Source: Chryseobacterium taichungense (lineage in GTDB: Bacteria > Bacteroidota > Bacteroidia > Flavobacteriales > Weeksellaceae). From it: a DNA stretch of 64,000 nt. Below the pieces are notes generated by a model that worked only from the letters and a program-made list of their open reading frames with translations, had not been told where the DNA came from and ran no database searches. Numbering within the stretch: the first letter of the stretch is position 1; each line of letters starts with the position of its first letter. Positions 18,614-27,675 of the stretch are shown piece after piece. The position numbers and the translations under genes are program-made. The stretch covers positions 62,001 through 126,000 of the forward strand of contig NZ_FOBV01000005.1 in assembly GCF_900109935.1 (NCBI RefSeq). Direction: 5' to 3'.

Positions 18614-19380
18614 AATTATTTTTTTGGATAGGAACGGCGATATTACTTTTGTCTGTTTTAAGCGTATTCTTAATGATAACTATTTATCGCAGCAAAATAC
18701 ATAAAATAAACAGAATAAAGTCCGATGATTTATTAAATATTTCCTTAAATTCTGAAAAAAGAGAACGTAAACGCATAGCTTCTGATTTACACGATAGTAT
18801 TAGCGGAGATTTAAGTGCTGTGCAAAATTATATAGCTTTACTTTCCTCAAAAGAAGAGGACAGTTTCAACAAAACAATATTTCGGGAAGTAGAAACTGCA
18901 ATAGGTAATATACTCGAAAACATCCAAGATATTAGTTATAATCTTATGCCCCCAACGTTAGAAAAATTAGGTCTTATTTCAACATTACGAAGCTATTTTG
19001 AAAGGATAAGAAAATGGAATGAAATTACAATTAATGAAGAATACTATGCAGAAAACATTACTATTACATCATCAGATGCCTATGAGCTATATCGGATAAT
19101 TCAGGAGCTTATTACAAATATACTTAAGCATGGAAAATCAAATTGTATTGATTTTTCAATTCAAGGAAATGAAAAGTATATTATTTTTCAAATTTCAGAC
19201 AATGGTACTTCCTTCGATTTCTATAAGTGTTTAAAAGAACCCTGTGGAATGGGATTAAAAAATATTACATCAAGAATTAAATATATTAGGGCAAAGCTTG
19301 TACAAATATCCTCTAATAAAGGAAACACAATACAAATCCATTTATATACAAATAATAATGTTACGAATAGCTATAACTGA
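18592..19380 (+). CDS. Histidine kinase, NarL-type family
   Basis: A 262-aa kinase with one N-terminal membrane helix (residues 8-32), a HisKA_3 dimerisation domain with the phospho-acceptor His in IASDLHDSISGDLSA, and a HATPase_c domain with QELITNILKHGK, ISDNGTSF and GMGLKNITSRI. It has no extracellular sensor domain. It phosphorylates the LuxR-type regulator encoded by the next gene, which overlaps it by 23 nt. Sensing probably depends on the upstream membrane protein. Confidence 0.9.
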   Translation: MENETELKLFFWIGTAILLLSVLSVFLMITIYRSKIHKINRIKSDDLLNISLNSEKRERKRIASDLHDSISGDLSAVQNYIALLSSKEEDSFNKTIFREVETAIGNILENIQDISYNLMPPTLEKLGLISTLRSYFERIRKWNEITINEEYYAENITITSSDAYELYRIIQELITNILKHGKSNCIDFSIQGNEKYIIFQISDNGTSFDFYKCLKEPCGMGLKNITSRIKYIRAKLVQISSNKGNTIQIHLYTNNNVTNSYN

Positions 19381-19999
19381 CGACCACACTTTATTTAGAA
19401 AAAGTCTTGGACTTTTGATAAACAGTTTTAAAAATATGGAAGTAGTAGTAGAAGCTTCTAATGGTATACAACTTCTAAAAAAATTAGAAACTAATCAAGT
19501 AGATGTATTATTACTTGATTTACAAATGCCTGAAATGGATGGTTTTGAAACCTGCCAAAAAATCAAAGAACTTTATCCCAATATTAAAACTTTAGTTCTT
19601 ACACTTATGAATGAAACAGACACGATAAAACGTGTTGTCAAAATGGGCGTACAAGGATATTTCACAAAAAACACTCCTCCTAAAGAACTGGAGGACGCAA
19701 TTTGGAAACTTGAAGAAAATGGATTCTATTTTGAGAAAAGTCTTGCTTCTGTAATAAATGAAATACTTGATAATTTAGAAACGAATATTGAAGATAAAGA
19801 AATTCAATTTACGGAACGGGAATTGGAAATTATAACATTAACTGCTCAAGGCTTAAAGTCCAAAGATGTAGCCGATACATTACATATTAGTACAAAAACA
19901 GTAAACACACATAAACAAAATATTCAGAATAAATATAATTTTGATAATATGATGACAGCTATTTTATATTGTGTAAAACAAAAAATAATTAAAATATAG
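19358..19999 (+). CDS. LuxR/NarL-type response regulator
   Basis: A 213-aa protein starting at the ATG at 19358, inside the end of the kinase gene. The receiver domain has the acidic pair ITDDHTLF, the phospho-acceptor Asp in LLLDLQMPEMDG and a conserved Thr and Lys (VLTLMNE, YFTKNTPP). The C-terminal HTH shows LTAQGLKSKDVADTLHIS and TKTVNTHKQNIQNKY. It is the obvious candidate to bind the palindromes at 17600 and 19996, which would make the operon autoregulated and the gene at 20099 its target. Confidence 0.92.
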   Translation: MLRIAITDDHTLFRKSLGLLINSFKNMEVVVEASNGIQLLKKLETNQVDVLLLDLQMPEMDGFETCQKIKELYPNIKTLVLTLMNETDTIKRVVKMGVQGYFTKNTPPKELEDAIWKLEENGFYFEKSLASVINEILDNLETNIEDKEIQFTERELEIITLTAQGLKSKDVADTLHISTKTVNTHKQNIQNKYNFDNMMTAILYCVKQKIIKI

Positions 20000-20042
20000 G
20001 TAATTTGCCTATTGTTTAGGGAATTATTGAGCCATAATTTTG
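19996..20042 (+). promoter_or_regulatory. Second operator-promoter copy, upstream of the 20099 gene
   Basis: ATAGGTAATTTGCCTAT (19996-20012) is the same palindrome as at 17600 with one arm mismatch, overlapping the stop codon of the regulator. It runs into the -33 TTG (20012-20014), and exactly 20 bp later comes TAATTTTG (20035-20042), a full match to the -7 consensus. The shared operator and identical spacing suggest co-regulation with the sensor operon. Confidence 0.62.
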
Positions 20043-20098
20043 AATACATCATTTGTAGCTACAATGATAAATTTTTGTTTAATATAAAATTCTTAATT

Positions 20099-20488
20099 AT
20101 GGCAAAGAAGTATCCGCTTACTCCTGAAGGAGTTAAAGCAAAACAAGATGAGCTTTATAAATTGGGTGATCGTGAGTTACAGGTTCAAGCTGTTGCAATT
20201 TCTAAAGATTCTACAGCATGGTTAACTGAAAATTTTGAATTGTCGAGCGAGCAATTAGATTACGTAAAACAATTGCCTGAGGGGTTTAATCTTCCTTTGG
20301 GATGGCAGATTGCTACCGTAGTCATTGGACGACAACCATTTGAGTTTGCACCAATTCCTGAAAATACAGAAAAGGCTGCCAATTCAAGGAAAAAAACAGA
20401 AGTAACTGTAGGTGGCTCGACAACTATTAATCCGGCAACAGGGCAAACTACCTATACTGTTAGTGGTGGTATAAAATGGAGTTGGTAA
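20099..20488 (+). CDS. Unknown protein, likely target of the adjacent response regulator
   Basis: A 129-aa protein starting at the ATG at 20099 (an upstream TTG lies in the promoter). The N-terminal half is helical (GVKAKQDELYKLGD), and a central block reads LPEGFNLPLGWQIATVV. The tail is rich in Thr, Gly and Ser with beta character and ends KWSW. There is no signal peptide and no family I can name. It has its own promoter carrying the sensor-operon palindrome and its own strong terminator, so it is a monocistronic regulated gene. Confidence 0.68.
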   Translation: MAKKYPLTPEGVKAKQDELYKLGDRELQVQAVAISKDSTAWLTENFELSSEQLDYVKQLPEGFNLPLGWQIATVVIGRQPFEFAPIPENTEKAANSRKKTEVTVGGSTTINPATGQTTYTVSGGIKWSW

Positions 20489-20499
20489 CATTTTAGTAA

Positions 20500-20541
20500 A
20501 ATAAGGTAAATGAAATTTATTTCACTTACCTTATTTTTTTG
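20500..20541 (+). terminator. Strong intrinsic terminator
   Basis: Arms at 20500-20515 and 20520-20535 (starting AATAAGGTAA and ending TTACCTTATT) pair over 15 of 16 positions around a TTTA loop, followed directly by a T run. It ends the transcript of the 20099 gene. Confidence 0.8.
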
Positions 20542-20567
20542 TAATTTTATAACCCAAACATCTATCA

Positions 20568-21788
20568 ATGAGTAAAGTAGCGACTTGTAAATATCTACTG
20601 ACTTCACTATTGTTTTTATTGTTTCATACTACTTTTTTGTATGGTCAAAATACTATTAGTGCAAATCAAGGTTATGTAGTTCAAGAAAAATACATGACCA
20701 CGATTCCTTATACTGAAGTAAAAGGAAAAATTATAATAGAAGTTATTATTAATAATAAGAGTAGAAAATTTATTTTAGATACTGGCGCATCAACAGTTAT
20801 TTCTGAAAATTTGTATAAAGAACTAAATTCGAAACGATTAGGAAAGGTCGAGGTCAATGACGCATCAGATTTAAAAGATAGTTTAAATGTAGTCTCCATT
20901 TCGGAAATAAAGTTAAATGAAGTTGTTTTCAAAGATATTCCTGCTTTAGTTTCAAATGATGTAAGATTATTTTTTGATTGCTTTGGTGTGGAAGGTTTTA
21001 TAGGAAGTAATCTTCTTCGTAACTCTATAATACAGTTTGACTCCAAAAGCAAAACAATCATTTTATCTGATAATCCCAAATCATTAAATTTAAAAAGAAA
21101 AGATTCAAATGAAATGGAATTAACGCATATTCAGAGTAATCCATTTGTTTGGATAAAACTTAGAAAAGGTAAATCTGTTGCTAACGAGAAAATTTTATTT
21201 GATACGGGTGATGATGGTTTGTATCTAATGTCTATCAATGCTTATAAACATATAATTTCTGAAAAGTTAGATATAATTGAAACCTTAGCTGAAAGTAAAG
21301 GCACTTTTTCCGCTGGATTACACGGTATAGCAGAAAAATCAAATAATTTTGCTATCAATATTCCAATATTAGATGTGAATAACCTAAAATTAAACAATGT
21401 TACAACAAGGACAACTTATGCGGAAACATCAAGATTCGGTTCAGAAATTTTGAAATACGGAAAAGTAACATTAGACTATAAAAATAAAAAATTTTATATA
21501 GAACCTTTTGTCAATTCTACTGAAATAAATTTAGATAAAGGAATATGGGCAATTGACCCTGTTATTGAAAATGAAAAAGCGGTAGTAGGAATTATTTGGG
21601 ATAAAACTTTGGAAGGTAAAATAAATGTAGGAGATGAAATTTTAAAATTTGATGATATTGACTATCAAAATTTAGACTTTTGTGAGATGGTCAAATCCAG
21701 TAATAAAATACAGAAGAAATCGGCCTTACTTGTCTTAAAAGATTTAAAAACAGGAGAGATTAAAAAAATTGAAATTACAAAACTTTAG
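20568..21788 (+). CDS. Secreted retropepsin-like aspartic protease with PDZ domain
   Basis: A 406-aa protein with a signal peptide (residues 1-26, ending TTFLYGQ). Two aspartic protease half-sites are visible, LDTGASTV (near residue 71) and FDTGDDGLY (near 213), as in Bacteroidota two-lobed retropepsin-like proteins. The C-terminal 90 residues look like a PDZ domain (VGDEILKFDDIDYQNLDF). It probably acts in the periplasm or at the outer membrane. It follows the terminator of the regulated gene, so it is separately transcribed; a connection with the two-component system is possible only by position. Confidence 0.82.
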   Translation: MSKVATCKYLLTSLLFLLFHTTFLYGQNTISANQGYVVQEKYMTTIPYTEVKGKIIIEVIINNKSRKFILDTGASTVISENLYKELNSKRLGKVEVNDASDLKDSLNVVSISEIKLNEVVFKDIPALVSNDVRLFFDCFGVEGFIGSNLLRNSIIQFDSKSKTIILSDNPKSLNLKRKDSNEMELTHIQSNPFVWIKLRKGKSVANEKILFDTGDDGLYLMSINAYKHIISEKLDIIETLAESKGTFSAGLHGIAEKSNNFAINIPILDVNNLKLNNVTTRTTYAETSRFGSEILKYGKVTLDYKNKKFYIEPFVNSTEINLDKGIWAIDPVIENEKAVVGIIWDKTLEGKINVGDEILKFDDIDYQNLDFCEMVKSSNKIQKKSALLVLKDLKTGEIKKIEITKL

Positions 21789-22081
21789 AAAATCACTGCT
21801 TTCTATTAAGTTTTATAGTAGTAATTTTTTCTTTTAAGTTATAAATGAAGTAAGTTGGCTTTGCTATTTTATTTGGTATGTAAATATTACTGGTGAAAAA
21901 TATTCCATGCCTCAGTCAAAGATATGGGTAAAATAGATTCGTGATAGAGGGTGGTATGTTTAGCTAATATGAATGTGGAAAAGATTTCAGCCTTAAATGG
22001 AATAACAATATTAACCTAACAAATATTTATATTTTTCCAGCTGGTTTTGAATCATATATGTTTAATTATAAATCTGTTCTT

Positions 22082-23008
22082 ATGAAAAAAATTCTTTTAT
22101 TTTCAGGTTTCTTGCTTTTGTTAGTTCAACAAAGCTTTGCACAACAACTCACTTCGAAAACTTATGACAATTTAGGTAAGCTGCATAATCAGGCACTGGA
22201 TAACTTTAATGCTAATTTCAAAGATAGGCAGCCTACAAGTGTTGACGATGCCGTTAATTATGTTAATTCATTTATCAATGACTTTTATCAGGGTTCGTCC
22301 CTCAATTCTACTGAAAAAGGATTAGCGGTCGCAAATAACAATAAATTCAAATATTTTATTTCGGAGAATGACTTTTACAATTACATTAGTACAAGCAGTA
22401 GCTCTATAACCGGAATGTCTGCCAATGCTAAAACTTCCATCGACGCGCTCAACAAAGAATTCAGTATTGACCCTTTAAAAGGAGCTTATGGGCAGTTACT
22501 CAACAGTTGTGTTTCTAAAGGTATTATGGATACTTACGAACAGCAAAAATTGGTGGAAATTGAAACTTTTATATATGGCAATAAAAACGGAACGATTACA
22601 ATTGATCAGTTTGAAAACAAATTAACGACTATTGCACGGGAATTTGATGGTAAAAATTATCAGATTACTGGAAATACGGGGCATACGTTGGCAGCGTCTT
22701 TGGCAATTGGAATAAATTCAGTAGACTGGTGGAAAAGAAACAACTCTTTATATACCACTACAACCAAAACTAAAGGGAAAGGACCAAACGGGTATGAAAT
22801 AGACGAGGCTTCGCTTGTCCTCCCTTGGGTAGCGGCTGATGTGGGTGGTGCCATTATAGGAGCAACCGTAGGAGCCATAAGCTCTTATGCGGGTAGTGGA
22901 CGTGTGTCAGGAACTTCAGTCGGTATAGGTGCCGTGGCAGGTGCTGTCGTAGCATCCACCGGTGCTGCTGGCAAATTGGGCAGGGCAATATTCAGTTTAT
23001 TCAGTTAA
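22082..23008 (+). CDS. Secreted protein with C-terminal glycine-zipper segment
   Basis: A 308-aa protein starting at the ATG at 22082, giving signal peptide MKKILLFSGFLLLLVQQSFA. The body is helical and polar. The last 60 residues are strongly hydrophobic and small-residue rich (ADVGGAIIGATVGAISSYAG, VGIGAVAGAVVASTGAAG), a glycine-zipper pattern seen in pore-forming bacteriocins and in membrane-inserting toxins. A 56-aa membrane protein gene follows by 2 nt. A bacteriocin-like or cell-surface role is speculative; no leader cleavage motif is visible. Confidence 0.68.
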   Translation: MKKILLFSGFLLLLVQQSFAQQLTSKTYDNLGKLHNQALDNFNANFKDRQPTSVDDAVNYVNSFINDFYQGSSLNSTEKGLAVANNNKFKYFISENDFYNYISTSSSSITGMSANAKTSIDALNKEFSIDPLKGAYGQLLNSCVSKGIMDTYEQQKLVEIETFIYGNKNGTITIDQFENKLTTIAREFDGKNYQITGNTGHTLAASLAIGINSVDWWKRNNSLYTTTTKTKGKGPNGYEIDEASLVLPWVAADVGGAIIGATVGAISSYAGSGRVSGTSVGIGAVAGAVVASTGAAGKLGRAIFSLFS

Positions 23009-23010
23009 CT

Positions 23011-23181
23011 ATGTTTCCCTGGAAGTCGCTCTTTATATTACTGGCTGTATTAATACTGATATGGTCGGGGATTTATTTTAACTGGTATGATTGGGCAGTA
23101 GCCCTTTCGATTACGATAAGCACCATAATCTGTGGTATAATAGGCGATAGGTATATAAACCGCCGCAATGAAAACAAATAA
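23011..23181 (+). CDS. 56-aa two-helix membrane protein
   Basis: A short ORF beginning 2 nt after the stop of the glycine-zipper gene. The product MFPWKSLFILLAVLILIWSG... has two hydrophobic helices (residues 6-22 and 28-46) and a basic tail ending RRNENK. Size and tight coupling fit a small immunity protein, chaperone or holin-like partner of the upstream product, but no family is recognised. It is followed by a long palindrome that can stop transcription from both sides. Confidence 0.6.
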   Translation: MFPWKSLFILLAVLILIWSGIYFNWYDWAVALSITISTIICGIIGDRYINRRNENK

Positions 23182-23204
23182 TTTTTTTACCAATTACGTT
23201 GTAT

Positions 23205-23258
23205 GCCTCTTTGTATTCTTCATTTGTTATAACAAGTGAAGAATACAAAGAGGCTTTT
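23205..23258. terminator. Fifty-bp near-perfect palindrome between convergent genes
   Basis: Arms 23205-23222 and 23237-23254 (starting GCCTCTTTGT, ending ACAAAGAGGC) are perfectly complementary over 18 bp. The inner TTGTTATAACAA is itself palindromic, so the structure spans 50 bp with one wobble. A TTTT follows on the + strand. It separates the 56-aa gene from mobB and probably acts as a terminator. Confidence 0.7.
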
Positions 23259-23272
23259 ACATTTGATTAAGG

Positions 23273-24535
23273 TTATAATTTCCTTCGCCTTGTTTTTCTT
23301 TTCATCTGCTTGGCAAACTGTTCTTCCTCGTAATCCTCGCCCTGTGCTTCGGTCAAGAGGTTGAACAACCCAATATCAGAATTTGGCGAATGCTCCTGTG
23401 AGATAAACTCAAAAAGGTCTTTGGTTGGCAAATCGTCTACTGTATTCGTTTTGGAAACAGGGCTGCCCTGTATATTCAGTTCGGGTTTGTTTCCGTTGTG
23501 CCACCAATCATTGAAGACATTTGCCGAGAGGTTCCTGTCCAAAGCTGAACCGTTCCAAACGCTACGGCTTTCGTGGTCAATGAATGTTATTCCGTAAATC
23601 CGTCCTTCATTATTACGTCTTACAACCGTATTTATTCCCTGTTCAGTCAATTGCTTTTTAAAATCCGTTTCATTGTTTGTGGTATGTATAGCAAGCTCAA
23701 CCGTATTTTTCAGGACAGACCTTGCTGAATGGGTTTTCAATTTCTCTTTGGACTGCTCAAAGTGTTTTTGCAGTTGTGCCACGCCTGCATCTTTTCCGAA
23801 TAGCGATGCTTTGAACGGATTGCTTGCCTTTTCTCCCTTGTCGTCCAATGCCATATAGACCAATCCGTTTACCGTCTGACCGTTCCGCTCACCTTTGACT
23901 TCTTCTGCTGTGATATTGAACAATGAAAGCAAAGCATTATAGCTTCCCATAGTTGAAAAGCTATAATATTTTGGCAAATGGCGGACTACCGAAGCGATTT
24001 GGCTCTTTATATCTCCACGCTGATAGTCCACAGGTTTGAAAACTTTATTGCCTTGTTTCTGCTCCTGCTCGGTGGCTTTGTGCAGGTTGTATTTATGTTC
24101 CAAATCCCGGCATATTGCCATAGAACGTGGGTGGTCATAATCATCGGGAATTTTCTTGCCGTCAATGCCTACGCAGGTCGAAACAATATGGATATGCGTC
24201 CGGTCAATGTCCGTATGTTTGAAAACAATATAGGGCTGATTGCCGTAGCCCATACGTTCCATATACACGCTAGCCATTTCGGTAAACTGCTCATCGTTTA
24301 CGTTGTCTTTCGGGTCTGGGTTCAATGAAATATGGCGTACCGTCTTTTCCGTTTTGATGTTTGCCGACAAATACGGCTCAAAGCATTTATTAAAATAGGC
24401 TACGGAATACCTGCCGTCCACCGTATCGGGTATCTTGTTCAGCAATAAAACCGCTCCGTTTTCCCTGTCCACTTTATGCTGATTGTACAAAATCGCTCCG
24501 TACATATTGCTTCCCTTTCCGATTTTTGCAATCAT
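23273..24535 (-). CDS. mobB: Relaxase/mobilization nuclease MobB
   Basis: A 420-aa relaxase of the Bacteroidota conjugative-element type. It starts MIAKIGKGSNMYGAILYN, has RHISLNPDP and the HUH-like metal-binding motif HTDIDRTHIHIVST near residues 106-119, followed by helical DNA-binding and C-terminal regions ending in a very basic tail. It nicks DNA at oriT and pilots the strand. MobA precedes it by 4 bp. MobC/TraG coupling protein and Tra genes are absent nearby, so transfer would require a helper element. Confidence 0.92.
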   Translation of the reverse strand: MIAKIGKGSNMYGAILYNQHKVDRENGAVLLLNKIPDTVDGRYSVAYFNKCFEPYLSANIKTEKTVRHISLNPDPKDNVNDEQFTEMASVYMERMGYGNQPYIVFKHTDIDRTHIHIVSTCVGIDGKKIPDDYDHPRSMAICRDLEHKYNLHKATEQEQKQGNKVFKPVDYQRGDIKSQIASVVRHLPKYYSFSTMGSYNALLSLFNITAEEVKGERNGQTVNGLVYMALDDKGEKASNPFKASLFGKDAGVAQLQKHFEQSKEKLKTHSARSVLKNTVELAIHTTNNETDFKKQLTEQGINTVVRRNNEGRIYGITFIDHESRSVWNGSALDRNLSANVFNDWWHNGNKPELNIQGSPVSKTNTVDDLPTKDLFEFISQEHSPNSDIGLFNLLTEAQGEDYEEEQFAKQMKRKTRRRKL

Positions 24536-24539
24536 AACT

Positions 24540-24974
24540 TTACTCTTTTTTCAGATACTTTGCTTCAAATTCCTGTGTCAGACGGATGACTTCCTTAGTG
24601 ACTTTTACCAATTCAATGGTGTCTTTTTCCAGTTTAAAGAGGTATGCTGATGCTTTTTTCTCCGAAAAATTGCGGTACAATAGCTTTACAACCTGATTGT
24701 AATTTGTTCCGATTGCCCTGAACTGACTAAAAAATCGGGTCAGCTTTTCGTGATATTCTATGGCATCCATATCAATTTTTACTGTCTTTACCGTCTTCTG
24801 AAAGATGCAGGCTGTAATAAAATGAGCCACTACTTTCATTCCCGATTGGTCAAAGAGGGCAAGGAACTTGGCATTGTCCTCTGCATTCAGGTTAATGGAA
24901 TACCGATTGACCGCAGGGTCGTTCTTCGGTTTCCTCCCTGTTTTCCTAACCTGTTTACTGTTCTTTTCTTCCAT
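24540..24974 (-). CDS. mobA: Mobilization accessory protein MobA
   Basis: A 144-aa protein with a basic N-terminus (GRKPKNDPAVNRYSINLN), a ribbon-helix-helix-like start and a helical region RFFSQFRAIGTNYNQVVKLL typical of relaxosome accessory proteins. It helps the relaxase bind oriT. It is co-transcribed with mobB. The long spacer upstream carries the candidate oriT stem-loop. Confidence 0.88.
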   Translation of the reverse strand: MEEKNSKQVRKTGRKPKNDPAVNRYSINLNAEDNAKFLALFDQSGMKVVAHFITACIFQKTVKTVKIDMDAIEYHEKLTRFFSQFRAIGTNYNQVVKLLYRNFSEKKASAYLFKLEKDTIELVKVTKEVIRLTQEFEAKYLKKE

Positions 24975-25501
24975 AATAAATCCATTTTAAATCTTAAACA
25001 AACGAGCGACTTTGGAGCCGTTTCCAGCCCCTGCAAGGGCAAGTGCTTTTGAGGTACGGAAATTTATTTCGAGTACCTCAAAAGATAACTTGCTCTGAAC
25101 AGGGGTTCAGAAAAATCCGTTTTGCCAACGGATTAGGGTTAGCCGAAAAAATCAACCGTTTCTATTACAAAGTTCGGTAAGAGTGTTTGAATAACAGCTA
25201 TTTATAAACACGACAATAAACGCCAAATAGTGCCACTGAATGCCCCCTTATGGCAGATTTGGACTGCTTTTATTTCCTTTGTATATGGTTAGCTGGCTGA
25301 TTGGTTATACCCTTAATGAAGTAACTAAACAGCATAAATTTAGATAGCAAATCAGCGTGAGTGATTGCTGGAAATCCACTGGCTTTTTAGCTAATGAAAA
25401 ATATGTAGGTACATAGATAGTTGCATCTGTACAATGATATGTATAACTAATTGTTCATCTAACCAAACAACTAATTTGAAACAATATTAAAAACGATAGA
25501 T
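24975..25501. other. Candidate oriT and control region with nested stem-loops
   Basis: This 527-bp region has no gene. A perfect 12-bp inverted repeat, CTTTTGAGGTAC (25046-25057) and GTACCTCAAAAG (25073-25084), is nested within CAAGT/ACTTG and CCCCTG (25028-25033)/CAGGGG (25100-25105). A second hairpin AATCCGTT-ttgcc-AACGGATT spans 25114-25134. Location just upstream of mobA and these folds fit an origin of transfer. The nick site is not identifiable by eye. Confidence 0.5.
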
Positions 25502-25981
25502 ATGATACACGAAGAAAACAAAAAACAGCAACCCAAAACAGAGGATTTTTCTATTGAAAATTTTCTTGGCAGTGAAAAGAAAAAAACTGAACAGGAAGTA
25601 ACGCATCAGGTAGATTTTGCCAAACCCGAAATTGACGAAGAAGCGATGATGCGTGTAATGGCAGGAGAAGAACCTACGGAAACGGAACAGACAAGACCGT
25701 CAGCGAACACCGTCAAAAGAACGACCTCAAAGCCAAAGAAGCTGACCAAAGAGGACTACTGCGGACAGTTTTTTAAAATTCCGAACACTACGGCAAGCAA
25801 AGGCAAATCAGTCTATGTTCGGCAGGAACACCACGAAACATTCAACAGGCTTACAAACATTATGGGTATCGACAAACTCACAATTTATGCGTATCTGGAT
25901 AACATTATCGAATACCATTTTCAGGAGTTCGGAGAATTGATTAAGGAAATCTATAATGAAAAGCTCAAGCCATTGTTTTAA
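25502..25981 (+). CDS. DUF3408 family protein of conjugative elements
   Basis: A 159-aa protein with a charged, disordered N-terminal half (Gln, Lys and Glu rich) and a C-terminal ribbon-helix-helix-like domain (YVRQEHHETFNRLTNIMG, then LTIYAYLDNIIEYHF). This is the DUF3408 pattern of Bacteroidota conjugative transposons, where it sits among the tra/par genes. Here it is isolated between the mob region and the ars genes, which suggests that the conjugation module was lost. Confidence 0.8.
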   Translation: MIHEENKKQQPKTEDFSIENFLGSEKKKTEQEVTHQVDFAKPEIDEEAMMRVMAGEEPTETEQTRPSANTVKRTTSKPKKLTKEDYCGQFFKIPNTTASKGKSVYVRQEHHETFNRLTNIMGIDKLTIYAYLDNIIEYHFQEFGELIKEIYNEKLKPLF

Positions 25982-26006
25982 ATACTAAAGTGGCAGGGCA
26001 TTAAAT

Positions 26007-27038
26007 CTAATTGTAATATCTTTTCTTTAACCAAAGACTTGCCCTTACCAATAGTATCAAAACAGGCACTTCGACCAATGGTCCGATAACGCCCACAAAT
26101 GCCTGTGGCGAATGAATACCGAAAATCGCTATGGCTACGGCTATTGCCAATTCAAAATTGTTTCCTGTGGCTGTAAATGCGATAGATGCGTTTTTGTCGT
26201 AAGGAACTTTAAGGGATTTATTGATAAAGAAGCTCACAAAAAACATCAGTACAAAATAGATTACTAACGGTATGGCTACTTTTACTACATCCATTGGCAA
26301 CTCCAATATTTTATCACCTTTCAGACTGAACATTAATACGATTGTAAACAGTAAAGCATACAATGTAATGGGCGATATTCGGGGTACAAATTTCCTGTTA
26401 TACCATTCTATACCTTTTGATTTTACAAGGAAGTAACGGCTTAGAAAACCTGCCAAGAATGGAATGCCTAAGTATATCAATACGCTTTCGGTTACGTCTT
26501 TCATTGATACGCTTACATTGAAGTTGGCTAATTCTAATTTTGCAGGTAGTACGTTGATGAATAACCAAACTAAGAAGCTATAAGAAAGTATCTGGAAGAT
26601 ACTGTTTAATGCAACTAACATAGCTGTATATTCTCTGTTTGCTTTAGCTAAATCACTCCAAACGATTACCATTGCGATGCACCTTGCCAAACCTATCAGT
26701 ATCAAGCCTGTCATATAATCGGGTTCGTTCCTTAAAAACAGAACGGCTAACCCGAACATCAGTACTGTGCCGATAACCCAATTGAGCAATAAGGATATAC
26801 CGATTACTTTTTTATCCTTAAATGCCATAGGTAATAATGAATAATCAACCTTTGCCAATGGCGGATACATCATCAGTATCAGACCTACTGCCAAAGGAAT
26901 ATTGGTCGTGCCTACGGACAAACTATCTGTTACCTTGGAAATATTGGGAAAGAAATAGCCCAAGCCCACACCTAATGCCATTGCAAGGAATATCCATAGG
27001 GTTAGGTAACGGTCAAGAAATTTTAGTTTTGGTTGCAT
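26007..27038 (-). CDS. acr3: Arsenite efflux transporter, ACR3 family
   Basis: A 343-aa membrane protein with about ten helices. Family marks include the conserved Cys in [31 protein letters not shown] and [14 protein letters not shown]. It exports arsenite across the inner membrane. It is the last gene of an ArsR-controlled operon (DUF6428, arsenate reductase, ACR3) and begins 3 bp after the reductase gene. This is a complete arsenic resistance cargo module. Confidence 0.95.
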   Translation of the reverse strand: MQPKLKFLDRYLTLWIFLAMALGVGLGYFFPNISKVTDSLSVGTTNIPLAVGLILMMYPPLAKVDYSLLPMAFKDKKVIGISLLLNWVIGTVLMFGLAVLFLRNEPDYMTGLILIGLARCIAMVIVWSDLAKANREYTAMLVALNSIFQILSYSFLVWLFINVLPAKLELANFNVSVSMKDVTESVLIYLGIPFLAGFLSRYFLVKSKGIEWYNRKFVPRISPITLYALLFTIVLMFSLKGDKILELPMDVVKVAIPLVIYFVLMFFVSFFINKSLKVPYDKNASIAFTATGNNFELAIAVAIAIFGIHSPQAFVGVIGPLVEVPVLILLVRASLWLKKRYYN

Positions 27039-27041
27039 CGG

Positions 27042-27656
27042 TTATTTTTTAATCATTGAAAAAACATAGAACATTTCAGTTGCTATCTGCAAACTTCTCT
27101 CTGTATAGACTTTTGTCTGCTCTGTTGTACCGTCTGAAATTTTCGGGTCTTCAAATGTGATAGGTATTCTTTTTTCCGCACCTGCAATGAAAGGGCATCT
27201 TCCGTCTGCCTGCGAACAGGTCATAATGGCTGTAAATGCCGATACAGGATTGAAAGGGCTATCGTACTTTTTTGAAAAACCGATTATAGGTAAAGTATTT
27301 TCACTATACTTTATAGCATATACAGGATTATTATTGTCTGCAATTTTAAAGATGTTTAAACCCTGATTAGTCAATGTTTCTGCAACTTTTGGAAATAGTG
27401 CCGTTTCTTCCGTACCGCCCGAATAACAATGCACATTCGGAATATGGTAATATACACTTGCCACCTGTGCCCAAACCTGCGACAAATGGCTTCTACGTGA
27501 ATTGTGGGTACAGATGAAATTTAGATTTATTTCCTGTCCGCTATTTACCTTTTGCTGTATGTAATCTACCAACGGCTGTAATACGGTTTTACGTTCCTCG
27601 CTTATGGTCTGAACATCAGTTATTCCCTTTATGGTTGCAGCTAAATTTTTATACAT
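27042..27656 (-). CDS. arsC: Arsenate reductase, tyrosine phosphatase-like
   Basis: The start is placed at the ATG at 27656 (MYKNLAATIKG); an earlier in-frame start would overlap the upstream gene. The 204-aa product has the low-molecular-weight phosphatase P-loop FICTHNSRRSHLSQV (Cys near residue 41, Arg following) and a later ADGRCPF segment that may hold a resolving Cys. It reduces arsenate to arsenite for export by ACR3. It lies between the DUF6428 gene and acr3 in one operon. Confidence 0.92.
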   Translation of the reverse strand: MYKNLAATIKGITDVQTISEERKTVLQPLVDYIQQKVNSGQEINLNFICTHNSRRSHLSQVWAQVASVYYHIPNVHCYSGGTEETALFPKVAETLTNQGLNIFKIADNNNPVYAIKYSENTLPIIGFSKKYDSPFNPVSAFTAIMTCSQADGRCPFIAGAEKRIPITFEDPKISDGTTEQTKVYTERSLQIATEMFYVFSMIKK

Positions 27657-27675
27657 TACGATTGGTTTATAGGGT

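Noticed and set aside
20500..20535. Third copy of the regulator palindrome
   Set aside because: The GGTAA...TTACC arms belong to a 16-bp terminator stem followed by a T run, and no promoter follows at the expected spacing.
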